Shown piece after piece: positions 18,359-26,787 of a DNA stretch of 64,000 nucleotides (its first letter is position 1; each line of letters starts with the position of its first letter). Made by a program: the position numbers and the translations under genes. Source of the DNA: Paralcaligenes ureilyticus (lineage in GTDB: Bacteria > Pseudomonadota > Gammaproteobacteria > Burkholderiales > Burkholderiaceae_B); contig NZ_SMAJ01000015.1 of assembly GCF_004346225.1 (NCBI RefSeq), forward strand, positions 44,223 through 108,222, in the 5' to 3' direction. The notes below the pieces were generated by a model. It was not told where the DNA came from. It searched no databases and saw nothing but the letters and a program-made list of their open reading frames with translations.

Positions 18359-18454
18359 GATGGCCTCGAAGTTATAACAAGCTATTTTTGATAAAGCACT
18401 AGGGGTATTTTCGCCTATTTACGCTAGTCGCATCAAATCGGCGAAAAACTCGTT

Positions 18455-19225
18455 CTAATTCAAACTGTTTCTATAATGAAACCGTTCTGTAACATATAAC
18501 CCACGGCGCAGTTCCATGGGGCGGTCTCCGTAGGTGTAAGACACCCGCTCAACTTGCAGCAGAGGGTCGGCGGCCTTTATTTTCAACAATTGCGCCTGTT
18601 CCGCTGTGGCGGCAACTGCCTTGATTTTTTCGTCGGCGCGCACCATGCTCACGCCAAATTCGGATTCGAACAAGCCGTACAGCGGCCCCCGGTAACGCGC
18701 CAGCGATTCGGCCGTCAGGCCGCGAAACACCGAGCCGGGCAGCCAGATATCGTCAAGAATGGTGGGCGTCAGGTCAAACGACAGCAAACGGCGCAAGTTG
18801 ACGACCATATCGGCTGCGCGCACGTCCAGCAAACGGGCCACGTCGACGGGTGCCTTGACCCGCCGGCAGTCCAGAATCTGGCTGCCTGAAACTGGAGGTT
18901 TGCCGTCATCGGCGGCCAGCCGCAGAAAGCGGTAGCGCACCTTGGCCTCGCTGTGAGTGGCGACAAACGTGCCCTTGCCTTGCCGGCGCAACAGAAGGTT
19001 CTCGGCCGCGAGGTCGTCGATGGCCTTGCGCACCGTGCCCTGGCTGACTTGAAAGCGCGCCGCCAGCTCGAATTCGCTGGGTATAGCCTCGCCTGGCTTC
19101 CATTCGCCTCGATCCAGGCTTTGCACCAATAGCCCTTTGATCTGCTGATACAGCGGGCTAAAGGCCGCACTGCCGGCAGTACGATCGGCGTCGGAGGCGC
19201 GATCCAGGGAAGGGGTGTCAGACAT
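18455..19225 (-). CDS. GntR-family transcriptional regulator (HutC/UTRA type), candidate TCA-cycle regulator
   Basis: A 256-residue DNA-binding regulator. The N-terminal winged helix-turn-helix is clear (IPSEFELAARFQVSQGTVRKA, then LLRRQGKGTFVATH). The remainder (about 95-256) fits a UTRA effector domain of the HutC subfamily, with PLLQVERVSYTYGDRPMELR near the end. The ATG at 19225 is chosen; a GTG at 19246 is possible. It is divergent from mdh, with a 19-bp operator-like site between them that recurs at acnB. This points to a regulator of TCA or methylcitrate genes, perhaps sensing a dicarboxylate. Function is inferred from position. Confidence 0.85.
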   Translation of the reverse strand: MSDTPSLDRASDADRTAGSAAFSPLYQQIKGLLVQSLDRGEWKPGEAIPSEFELAARFQVSQGTVRKAIDDLAAENLLLRRQGKGTFVATHSEAKVRYRFLRLAADDGKPPVSGSQILDCRRVKAPVDVARLLDVRAADMVVNLRRLLSFDLTPTILDDIWLPGSVFRGLTAESLARYRGPLYGLFESEFGVSMVRADEKIKAVAATAEQAQLLKIKAADPLLQVERVSYTYGDRPMELRRGLYVTERFHYRNSLN

Positions 19226-19307
19226 AACGCAGGCGGGAAGAATCACGAAAAGTTTGCAACGTTTTCCATTGTCGCACGCCGGCGCTTTCGTGTCGAATAC
19301 TCTTGTG

Positions 19308-19327
19308 TCTTATATAAGATATAAGAT
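19308..19327 (+). promoter_or_regulatory. Operator-like site of the GntR regulator upstream of mdh
   Basis: Contains TCTTATATAAGATATAAGA (19308-19326). It is built from the perfect palindrome TCTTATATAAGA followed by another TATAAGA half-site. The same 19 bases occur at 28793-28811 before acnB with identical spacing to the -35 element. It lies between the divergent GntR and mdh genes. Confidence 0.7.
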
Positions 19328-19329
19328 GG

Positions 19330-19358
19330 TTGACGTTAACGTCAATTTCGACTACTCT
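19330..19358 (+). promoter_or_regulatory. Candidate mdh promoter overlapping a perfect 16-bp palindrome
   Basis: TTGACG (19330-19335) and TACTCT (19353-19358) are 17 bp apart. The -35 element is the left part of TTGACGTTAACGTCAA (19330-19345), a perfect 16-bp palindrome that could bind a further regulator. The operator-like site ends 3 bp upstream. Confidence 0.5.
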
Positions 19359-19432
19359 TTTTCGCATTGCAAAGGAATTAAACTGTCGGGTGATGTTCAT
19401 TCACCTAACCTGTTATCTATCGGAGATTTTTC

Positions 19433-20422
19433 ATGTCCAAACCCGCCATGCGTGTCGCCGTCACGGGCGCAGCCGGCCAAATTGGTTACGCCCTTCTATT
19501 CCGTATTGCCTCGGGCGAAATGCTCGGCAAAGATCAACCCGTCATCCTGCAATTGCTCGAAATTCCCGACGAAAAAGCGCAAAAAGCGCTCAAGGGCGTC
19601 ATGATGGAACTTGACGACTGCGCTTTCCCCTTGCTGGCCGGCATGAGCGCGCACAGCGACGCTCGCCAGGCATTCAAAGATGTCGATGTGGCCCTGCTGG
19701 TAGGCGCGCGCCCTCGCGGCCCCGGCATGGAACGCAAGGACCTGTTGCACGTCAACGCGCAAATCTTTACGGCGCAGGGCAAGGCGCTCAATGACGTTGC
19801 CAGCCGCAACGTTAAAGTACTGGTGGTGGGCAACCCGGCCAACACCAATGCCTACATCGCCATGAAATCGGCGCCCGACCTGCCGGCGAAGAACTTCACC
19901 GCCATGCTGCGCCTGGATCATAACCGCGCGCTCTCGCAACTGGCGGCCAAATCGGGCAAGCCGGTCGCCGACATCGAACGCCTCGTCGTCTGGGGCAACC
20001 ACTCTCCCACCATGTACCCCGATTTCCGTTTCGCGACGGTGGGGGGCAAAAGCCTGACCCAGCTCATCAACGACGACAAGTGGAACCGCGAGGTCTTCAT
20101 TCCCACCGTAGGCAAACGCGGCGGCGCCATTATCGAAGCGCGCGGCCTGTCCTCGGCGGCATCGGCCGCCAATGCCGCCATCGACCACGTGCACGATTGG
20201 GTATTGGGCACTCACGGCAAGTGGGTCACCATGGGCATTCCCTCCAATGGTTCTTACGGCATACCCAAAGACATCATCTACGGCGTGCCGGTGACCACCG
20301 TCAACGGCGAGTACACGCGTGTGGACGATCTGGAGATCGACGCCTTTTCGCGCGAGCGCATGGATTTCACCCTGAAAGAATTGCTCGAAGAACGCGACGG
20401 CGTGCAAGACCTGCTTAAGTAA
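19433..20422 (+). CDS. mdh: Malate dehydrogenase
   Basis: NAD-dependent malate/oxaloacetate interconversion in the TCA cycle. 329 residues, starting [20 protein letters not shown], the NAD-binding fold of the long MDH type shared with cytosolic-type enzymes. Substrate-binding arginines are in [15 protein letters not shown] and in MLRLDHNRA; the catalytic histidine is in [12 protein letters not shown]. The ATG at 19433 follows CGGAG. A good intrinsic terminator follows the stop. It is divergent from the GntR gene. Confidence 0.97.
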   Translation: MSKPAMRVAVTGAAGQIGYALLFRIASGEMLGKDQPVILQLLEIPDEKAQKALKGVMMELDDCAFPLLAGMSAHSDARQAFKDVDVALLVGARPRGPGMERKDLLHVNAQIFTAQGKALNDVASRNVKVLVVGNPANTNAYIAMKSAPDLPAKNFTAMLRLDHNRALSQLAAKSGKPVADIERLVVWGNHSPTMYPDFRFATVGGKSLTQLINDDKWNREVFIPTVGKRGGAIIEARGLSSAASAANAAIDHVHDWVLGTHGKWVTMGIPSNGSYGIPKDIIYGVPVTTVNGEYTRVDDLEIDAFSRERMDFTLKELLEERDGVQDLLK

Positions 20423-20431
20423 GCTGCCGGA

Positions 20432-20459
20432 CAAAGGCCCACCCATGGGCCTTTGTTTT
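20432..20459 (+). terminator. Intrinsic terminator after mdh
   Basis: Stem CAAAGGCCC (20432-20440), loop ACCCAT, matching arm GGGCCTTTG (20447-20455), then TTTT. A 9-bp perfect GC-rich stem with a short U tract, 10 bp after the mdh stop. Confidence 0.85.
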
Positions 20460-20508
20460 GATTCCTGAAGTACCCGTTTGCAAAAGCTCTACCCATCCGG
20501 AGATTCCC

Positions 20509-21402
20509 ATGACCCGACCCGCCTCCCCGGGCGCCTTGTTCCGCCAGGCGCTGAAAGATGAACAACCGCTGCAAATCATGGGGGCGATCAACGCCAACCA
20601 TGCTCTGCTGGCCAAGCGCGCAGGCTATCGCGCCATTTATCTTTCTGGCGGCGGCGTCGCGGCCGGATCACTGGGCCTGCCCGATCTGGGCATCAATACA
20701 CTTGACGATGTCCTGACCGATATACGCCGCATCACCGATGTCTGCGATGTGCCGCTGGCCGTCGACATCGATACAGGCTTTGGCCCATCGGCGTTCAACA
20801 TCGCCCGCACCATCAAAAGCCTGATCAAATTCGGCGCCGCGGCCTGCCATATCGAAGACCAGGTCGGCGCCAAGCGCTGCGGCCACCGGCCCGGCAAGGA
20901 AATCGTCTCTACATCGGAAATGGCCGATCGCGTCAAAGCGGCGGTCGATGCCCGCACCGATTCGGATTTTTTCATTATCGCGCGCACCGACGCCATCGCG
21001 GTCGATGGCGTTGACGCGGCGCTGGACCGCGCCCAGGCCTGCGTGGCGGCCGGCGCCGATGCCATATTCGCCGAGGCGTCGTACGATCTAGCCACCTACC
21101 AACGATTTTCCAGTGCACTGAATGTACCGATTCTGGCCAACATTACCGAGTTCGGCCAAACCCCCTTGTTCAGCGTGCCGGAGCTGGCCGGCGCCGGCGT
21201 GGCCATGGTGCTCTATCCCTTGTCGGCCTTTCGCGCCATGAACAAAGCGGCAGAAACGGTTTACCAGACAATACGCCGCGACGGCCACCAGAAAAACGTC
21301 ATCAATTTAATGCAGACTCGCGACGAGCTTTACGACCGTATCGACTATCACACGTATGAGTCCAAGCTCGACGCGCTTTTCGCACAAGGCAAATCCAAAT
21401 AA
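20509..21402 (+). CDS. prpB: 2-methylisocitrate lyase
   Basis: Cleaves 2-methylisocitrate to pyruvate and succinate, the last step of the 2-methylcitrate cycle for propionyl-CoA. 297 residues from ATG 20509, preceded by CCGGAG. The isocitrate-lyase/PEP-mutase barrel shows [18 protein letters not shown], the metal-binding VDIDTGFG, and the active-site loop [10 protein letters not shown] with catalytic Cys124. It heads prpB-prpC-prpD. Only 49 bp separate it from the mdh terminator and I see no strong promoter there, so partial read-through from mdh is possible. Confidence 0.93.
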   Translation: MTRPASPGALFRQALKDEQPLQIMGAINANHALLAKRAGYRAIYLSGGGVAAGSLGLPDLGINTLDDVLTDIRRITDVCDVPLAVDIDTGFGPSAFNIARTIKSLIKFGAAACHIEDQVGAKRCGHRPGKEIVSTSEMADRVKAAVDARTDSDFFIIARTDAIAVDGVDAALDRAQACVAAGADAIFAEASYDLATYQRFSSALNVPILANITEFGQTPLFSVPELAGAGVAMVLYPLSAFRAMNKAAETVYQTIRRDGHQKNVINLMQTRDELYDRIDYHTYESKLDALFAQGKSK

Positions 21403-21419
21403 TTTTCGGGAGCGCAGAC

Positions 21420-22583
21420 ATGGCAAGCACAGCACCAAAGACCAACCCGGGCTTCAAGCCCAAAAAATCCGTGGCGCTATCGGGTATTGTGGCGGGCAAT
21501 ACCGCCCTGTGCACGGTCGGGCGCAGCGGCAACGACCTGCACTATCGAGGCTACAACATCCTGGACATTGCGGAAACCTGCGAATTCGAAGAAATCGCCC
21601 ATCTGCTGATCCACGGCAAACTGCCTACCAAGGCGGAACTGGCCGCCTACAAGAAGAAACTGCATGGCCTGCGCGGCTTGCCCGCCGCTTTGCAAACTGC
21701 ACTCGAGTCGCTTCCCGCGGCCAGCCACCCCATGGATGTGATGCGCACGGCCGTGTCGGTGCTGGGCTGCGTGTTGCCCGAAAAAGACGACCATAACCTG
21801 CCCGACGCACGCGACATTGCCGATCGTCTGATGGCCAATCTGGGCTCGGCCCTGCTTTATTGGTACCACTACAGTCACAACGGCCGCATCATCGACGTTC
21901 AGACCGACGACGACAGCATAGGCGGCCATTTCCTGCACCTGCTGCATGGCACCGTGCCCAGCGACGACTGGGTGCGCGCCATGCACACCTCGCTGATTCT
22001 GTACGCAGAGCACGAATTCAACGCGTCGACCTTTACCAGCCGGGTGATTGCCGGCACGGGCTCAGACATGTACTCGGCCATAGCCGGCGGGATCGGCGCG
22101 TTGCGCGGCCCCAAGCATGGCGGCGCGAACGAAGTCGCCTTCGAAATACAGAAACGCTACGATACGCCCGCCCAGGCCGACGCCGACATTCGCCGCCGGG
22201 TCGAAAACAAAGAAGTCATCATAGGCTTCGGCCATCCCGTGTACACCGTGTCCGACCCGCGCAATCAGGTCATCAAGGAAGTCGCTCGCAAGCTGTCGAA
22301 AAAATCGCAGAACATGAATATGTTCAATATCGCGGCGCGTCTGGAAACCACCATGTGGGACATCAAGAAAATGTTCCCCAATCTGGATTGGTTCTCGGCC
22401 GTGTCCTATCACATGATGGGCGTGCCCACCGCCATGTTCACGCCGCTGTTCGTGATCGCACGCACGGCCGGCTGGTCGGCCCATATCATCGAACAACGCA
22501 TCGACAACAAGATCATCCGCCCCACCGCCAACTATGTCGGCCCGGAAGATCAAAAATTCGTTCCACTCGATAAACGCAAATAA
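21420..22583 (+). CDS. prpC: 2-methylcitrate synthase
   Basis: Condenses propionyl-CoA with oxaloacetate. 387 residues, shorter than the GltA at 13452 and lacking its N-terminal beta domain, as usual for PrpC. Catalytic stretches are [35 protein letters not shown] and [11 protein letters not shown]; the last two are typical of PrpC rather than GltA. The ATG at 21420 follows TCGGGAG and is 17 bp after prpB. Confidence 0.93.
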   Translation: MASTAPKTNPGFKPKKSVALSGIVAGNTALCTVGRSGNDLHYRGYNILDIAETCEFEEIAHLLIHGKLPTKAELAAYKKKLHGLRGLPAALQTALESLPAASHPMDVMRTAVSVLGCVLPEKDDHNLPDARDIADRLMANLGSALLYWYHYSHNGRIIDVQTDDDSIGGHFLHLLHGTVPSDDWVRAMHTSLILYAEHEFNASTFTSRVIAGTGSDMYSAIAGGIGALRGPKHGGANEVAFEIQKRYDTPAQADADIRRRVENKEVIIGFGHPVYTVSDPRNQVIKEVARKLSKKSQNMNMFNIAARLETTMWDIKKMFPNLDWFSAVSYHMMGVPTAMFTPLFVIARTAGWSAHIIEQRIDNKIIRPTANYVGPEDQKFVPLDKRK

Positions 22584-22606
22584 ATTCAGCTACCCGGGAA
22601 AACTTT

Positions 22607-24058
22607 ATGTCCTCGCCTATTTCCAACATTCGACCCACACCGGATCAGGTGCTGGTCGATATCGTCGATTACGTTCTCAATTACCAGATCAAAAGCGAAC
22701 TGGCGTACGAAACGGCCCGCAACTGCCTGATCGATACGTTGGGCTGCGGCCTGGAGGCGCTGGAATATCCCGCCTGCAAAAAACTGATGGGGCCGATCGT
22801 TCCGGGCACCGTTGTGCCCAACGGCGCCAAAGTGCCGGGCACCCAATTCCAGCTCGATCCCGTACAGGCGGCCTTCAACATCGGCGCCATGATCCGCTGG
22901 CTCGACTTCAACGACACCTGGCTGGCGGCCGAATGGGGTCATCCGTCGGATAATCTGGGGGGCATTCTGGCCACGGCCGACTGGCTGTCGCGCAATGCCG
23001 TGGCCATGGGCAAAGCACCCCTGCTCATGCGCGATGTCCTTACGGGATTGATCAAGGCGCACGAAATCCAGGGCTGCATCGCACTGGAAAACTCCTTTAA
23101 CAAGGTCGGGCTCGATCACGTCGTACTGGTTAAAGTAGCGTCTACGGCAGTGGTCTCGCAAATGCTCGGCCTGACCCGCGACGAAACCATCAACGCCGTA
23201 TCGCTGGCCTGGGTCGATGGCCAAAGCCTGCGCACCTATCGTCACGCCCCCAACACCGGCAGCCGTAAAAGCTGGGCGGCGGGCGACGCCACCAGCCGCG
23301 CGGTTCGTCTGGCGCTGATCGCCAAAACCGGCGAAATGGGCTACCCATCGGTTTTGTCGGCCAAAACCTGGGGATTCTACGATGTCCTGTTCAAAGGCCA
23401 GCCCTTCAAGTTCCAGCGTCCCTACGGCAGTTACGTCATGGAAAACGTGCTCTTCAAAATTTCCTTCCCGGCCGAATTCCATTCGCAGACCGCCGTCGAA
23501 TGCGCCATGGACCTTCATCGGGAGCTGAAGAAGGCCGGCAAAAGCGATGCGGACATCAAACACATCACCATCCGCACCCACGAAGCCTGCATCCGCATCA
23601 TCGACAAAAAAGGGCCCCTCAACAATCCGGCCGACCGCGACCACTGCATCCAGTACATGGTGGCCATCCCCGTGATCTTTGGCCGCCTGACGGCCGGCGA
23701 CTACGAAGACTCGGTCGCGTCCGACCCGCGTATCGATGCCCTGCGCAGCAAAATCGAATGCGTCGAAGATCCGGCCTTTACCCAGGATTATCACAATCCT
23801 GAAAAACGTTCGATTGCCAACGCCCTGACCGTCGAATTCAACGATGGCAGCAAGCTGGCCGAGATCGTCTGCGAATATCCGATCGGCCACAAGCGCCGCC
23901 GCAAAGACGGCATACCCCTGTTGGAAGAGAAGTTCCGCACCAACCTGGCGCGCCAGTTCCCGGCCAAACAGCAAGAACGCATCCTGACTGTTTCGCTGAA
24001 CCAGAAGGCGCTTGAAGCCATGCCCGTGCACGAATACGTGGATATGTATGTGATTTGA
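22607..24058 (+). CDS. prpD: 2-methylcitrate dehydratase (PrpD/MmgE family)
   Basis: Cofactor-independent dehydration of 2-methylcitrate to 2-methyl-cis-aconitate. 483 residues, starting [20 protein letters not shown]. Family landmarks are [59 protein letters not shown] and [11 protein letters not shown]. It completes prpBCD; acnB downstream could rehydrate the product. No prpE, prpF or sigma54-type prpR is in the window. The stop codon is followed at once by a variant palindromic repeat. Confidence 0.94.
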   Translation: MSSPISNIRPTPDQVLVDIVDYVLNYQIKSELAYETARNCLIDTLGCGLEALEYPACKKLMGPIVPGTVVPNGAKVPGTQFQLDPVQAAFNIGAMIRWLDFNDTWLAAEWGHPSDNLGGILATADWLSRNAVAMGKAPLLMRDVLTGLIKAHEIQGCIALENSFNKVGLDHVVLVKVASTAVVSQMLGLTRDETINAVSLAWVDGQSLRTYRHAPNTGSRKSWAAGDATSRAVRLALIAKTGEMGYPSVLSAKTWGFYDVLFKGQPFKFQRPYGSYVMENVLFKISFPAEFHSQTAVECAMDLHRELKKAGKSDADIKHITIRTHEACIRIIDKKGPLNNPADRDHCIQYMVAIPVIFGRLTAGDYEDSVASDPRIDALRSKIECVEDPAFTQDYHNPEKRSIANALTVEFNDGSKLAEIVCEYPIGHKRRRKDGIPLLEEKFRTNLARQFPAKQQERILTVSLNQKALEAMPVHEYVDMYVI

Positions 24059-24225
24059 TGGCGCCCGTAGGGGCGCCACGGCAGATAGGCCAGGCCGGTG
24101 CGGATTGCTGGACGGGTGGCACCCACAAGGGGTGCCGCTACAAAAACGTGCTGGCCGCTAGTGTAGCGGCAGCCCTTGCGGCTGCCATTTTGAATCATCC
24201 CGACGGCAGCCCTTGCGACTGCCAA
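24058..24225. repeat. Cluster of 26-bp palindromic repeats after prpD
   Basis: Four elements lie here: a variant with GGCGCCC-GTA-GGGGCGCC (24058-24080), a GGCACCC/GGGTGCC copy in minus orientation (24117-24142), a GGCAGCC/GGCTGCC copy with loop CTTGC in plus orientation (24163-24188), and a degraded copy (24204-24225). They separate prpD from the small acetyltransferase gene. Confidence 0.8.
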
Positions 24226-24248
24226 TTCGGGCTCAAAGGACGCACAAT

Positions 24249-24524
24249 ATGGCTCGCGCCATCACTCATAACGCAGAACAGCATCAGTTCGAATGGGTCG
24301 AAGACGGGACCTTGTGCGTCCTTGTCTACACCTTGGAGGCCGATGTGATGACGATTTCCTATACCGGGGTTCCCGAAGTGGTTGGCGCCCGCGGCATTGC
24401 CGCGGAGCTTACCCAATTCGCACTAGGCACCGCTCGGGCCAAAGGCTGGAAGGTGCGCCCCGTGTGCAGTTACGCCGCAGCTTATGTGCGGCGCCATTCC
24501 GAATATCAGGAATTGGTTGTGTAG
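24249..24524 (+). CDS. Small GNAT-type N-acetyltransferase (YidJ/YjdJ-like)
   Basis: A 91-residue protein of the short acetyltransferase group (Acetyltransf_CG type), whose members are 85-100 residues. The core is VMTISYTGVPEVVGARGIAAEL, with the acetyl-CoA pyrophosphate loop GARG, followed by GWKVRPVCSYAAAYVRRHSEY, a highly typical ending. The ATG at 24249 follows AAAGGAC. Substrate unknown. The stop codon TAG is supplied by the first bases of a palindromic repeat copy (24521-24544). Confidence 0.85.
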   Translation: MARAITHNAEQHQFEWVEDGTLCVLVYTLEADVMTISYTGVPEVVGARGIAAELTQFALGTARAKGWKVRPVCSYAAAYVRRHSEYQELVV

Positions 24525-24544
24525 CGGCAGCCCTTGTGAGTGCC
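24521..24544 (+). repeat. 26-bp palindromic repeat overlapping the acetyltransferase stop codon
   Basis: GTAGCGGCAGCC, loop CTTGT, then GAGTGCC, an imperfect right arm. The TAG within GTAGC is the stop codon of the acetyltransferase gene, so insertion of the repeat may have set the protein's C-terminus. Confidence 0.75.
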
Positions 24545-24580
24545 AAAAATGTCCGCAACGTTTGCGATCCACCACCCGCG

Positions 24581-25609
24581 CTATCGAGCCGCTTGCTTGT
24601 TCGCGCGCGCATCCGTCCTGGCTTGTCCATCGTTACGCGCCAAGCCCGGATTTCCCATCAGTTCCTGAGTCGAAGCCATCTCGCTTTTCAATGTCGTCAG
24701 AAACTCCTGGGGAGAAGTGCCGCTGGGATTAAATCCTTGAACCGCAAATTGTGCTTTGACTTTTTTCAGGCCTATAACCTGATGAACCTTGGCTTGCAAT
24801 AATTTTGTTATGGAAGCCGGCAACCCCGCTGGCCCGATCAAGCCTATCCAGGGCACATAATGGTAGCCGGCAACCCCCGATTCATTCAAAGTGGGTACAT
24901 TGGGCAAAGACGGCAGGCGTTCCAGCGTGCTCACCGCCAACGCTCGAATAGTCCCCGCCTTGATCTGCGCCTCGGCGGTAGAAATGGCCAGAAATGCAGT
25001 CTGCACCTGTCCCGACATCAGATCCGTCGTCAAGGCATTGCCGCCGCGATACGGAATATGCATCAGTTTGATATGTGCCTTTTTTTCCAACATCAAGCCG
25101 GCAATGTCCAGCGCGCTGCCCGGGCCGGATGAGCCAAAATTGATGGCACCCGGCTTGGCCTTGGCGGCTGCGAGCAAATCGCGCAGGGTACGAAACGGAG
25201 AGCTTTTTGGTACTGTCAGTACGACTGGCACCGTGCCAATAATAGTGACGGGCGTAATATCCTTGATCGTGTCGTAGGGCAGGCTGACATGAGCGCTAGG
25301 ATTGATCGCATGATTGGAAGACACCAGGCCCAGCGTATAACCATCCGCCTTCGACGCCACAATGTCGCGGGTTCCCGGAATTCCCGCCGCGCCCGCCTTG
25401 TTCTCAACCACGATAGATTGTTTCAGAGCCGCGCCCAGATCGGGGCCGATGGCCCTGGCGACCAGATCCAAACCGGATCCTGGCGCACTCGTTACGATCA
25501 GGCGAATGGGATGATCGGGGTAAGAGCCAGCCGCCATGCCCGGCACAACGATCACGGCGCAACCCAGGGTCAAAAGGCATGTCGCCAACAATCGAAAATT
25601 TGATTTCAT
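24581..25609 (-). CDS. Bug/TctC-family periplasmic solute receptor 1
   Basis: Periplasmic binding protein of the Bordetella uptake gene (Bug) family, which captures carboxylated solutes for TctAB-type transporters. 342 residues from ATG 25609. A signal peptide is present (MKSNFRLLATCLLTLG, cleavage near GMAAGS). The family opening YPDHPIRLIVTSAPGSGLDLVARAIG is followed by VVENKAGAAGIPGTRDIVASKADGYTLG. It is divergent from a LysR regulator. It is likely co-regulated with the hydro-lyase beyond it, which suggests a di- or tricarboxylate ligand. No membrane subunits are nearby. Confidence 0.9.
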   Translation of the reverse strand: MKSNFRLLATCLLTLGCAVIVVPGMAAGSYPDHPIRLIVTSAPGSGLDLVARAIGPDLGAALKQSIVVENKAGAAGIPGTRDIVASKADGYTLGLVSSNHAINPSAHVSLPYDTIKDITPVTIIGTVPVVLTVPKSSPFRTLRDLLAAAKAKPGAINFGSSGPGSALDIAGLMLEKKAHIKLMHIPYRGGNALTTDLMSGQVQTAFLAISTAEAQIKAGTIRALAVSTLERLPSLPNVPTLNESGVAGYHYVPWIGLIGPAGLPASITKLLQAKVHQVIGLKKVKAQFAVQGFNPSGTSPQEFLTTLKSEMASTQELMGNPGLARNDGQARTDARANKQAAR

Positions 25610-25825
25610 TTTTTCTCTCAATGATGAGTCCAGCCATTAAAACCACCTGCCTGCATAAGCCTGGCTGCAAGCGTTTCTCGACAACTGCGTTCGATTCTAG
25701 GTGCCGGCTGCCGAATTCCGTAGAGTTAATTCGTGATGCCCCATATCTCCAATGACGATGCCGATCCACGCCCGCGCTAAACTACATTTCCTTAACGCCC
25801 CATATCCTCGATCAGTGCAAATACC

Positions 25826-26713
25826 ATGGCTCGCCGCATAGATCCTTATAGCCTCCGCCTTTTCGTCACGACTGCAGCCGAAGGATCCATCGCGCGTGCG
25901 GCAGCCAAAGAAAACATTGCACCCTCTGCCCTAAGCCGCCGCATCGCCGATCTGGAGCACGCGTTCGACGTCAAACTGCTGGTGCGATCTCCCAAGGGAA
26001 TAGAACTGACCCATGCCGGTGTCGTCGTATGCGAACGGGGCCGGCAATTTGACAAAGACCTGCAAACCCTGGCGCGTGATGTGCTTGAACTCGATGGTCA
26101 GGTCGGCGGCGTGGTCCGGTTATTTGCCAACATGTCGTCAATGATCGGCTTTTTGCCCGAACGTCTGAAGGCCTTCAGCGCCTTGCACCCTTCTGTGCGG
26201 ATAGCGCTCTCGGAGCGCGATACAAGCGACGTCGTGCGCGCCTGCCTGGACGATGAAACAGACGTCGGAGTGTGCGTCAAAACCGATTCGTCTGCCGGAC
26301 TGGAATGTTGGCCATTTGCTCTTGACCCGCTTATTGTCGTTCTGCCCAACAGGCATCCTTTAAGCCGGGAAGACAGGCTCGGCTTTGCAACCGCAATGGA
26401 CTACCCGCTGATCCGGGTCCATCCGGGAGGAGCGCTGGACAATCTCCTCGGCGCCAATGCTGCCAAAATCGGCAAGCAATTCAAGCCTGCGGTCGTTGTC
26501 AGCAGCTTCGATATTGCCTGCCGCATGATCGAAGTCGGCCTGGGAATCGCAGTTATGCCGCAAAGCGCCGCCACAGCCTACGCCGGCTCGCGCAAGTTTG
26601 TACGGCGGCCGCTGGCCGAAACCTGGGCGGCCCGTGAACTATGCATTTACGCCCTGAGGAAATCACCCCGCCATCGCGCCGTTCAAGAACTGATTGAAGC
26701 GCTCAGAGGCTAG
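25826..26713 (+). CDS. LysR-family transcriptional regulator 1
   Basis: 295-residue LysR regulator: N-terminal helix-turn-helix (LRLFVTTAAEGSIARAAAKENIAPSALSRRIADLE) and a C-terminal periplasmic-binding-protein-like effector domain (about 90-295). It sits between a divergent Bug receptor and a downstream aconitase-family enzyme, so the effector may be the transported acid or its metabolite. The 216-bp divergent region holds a 10-bp direct repeat GCCCCATATC at 25738 and 25797, of uncertain meaning. The ATG at 25826 has no strong ribosome binding site. Confidence 0.9.
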   Translation: MARRIDPYSLRLFVTTAAEGSIARAAAKENIAPSALSRRIADLEHAFDVKLLVRSPKGIELTHAGVVVCERGRQFDKDLQTLARDVLELDGQVGGVVRLFANMSSMIGFLPERLKAFSALHPSVRIALSERDTSDVVRACLDDETDVGVCVKTDSSAGLECWPFALDPLIVVLPNRHPLSREDRLGFATAMDYPLIRVHPGGALDNLLGANAAKIGKQFKPAVVVSSFDIACRMIEVGLGIAVMPQSAATAYAGSRKFVRRPLAETWAARELCIYALRKSPRHRAVQELIEALRG

Positions 26714-26787
26714 TCGTCGCTATTTGCGATGGCCCCTTCCCTATCTAAACACTTGTTCGTCCCGCCAGTACACGACACAATCCAATC

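Noticed and set aside
25738..25806. Direct repeat GCCCCATATC between Bug receptor 1 and LysR regulator 1 as an operator
   Set aside because: Two 10-bp copies 59 bp apart without inverted symmetry; LysR sites are usually interrupted palindromes, so this is too weak to call.
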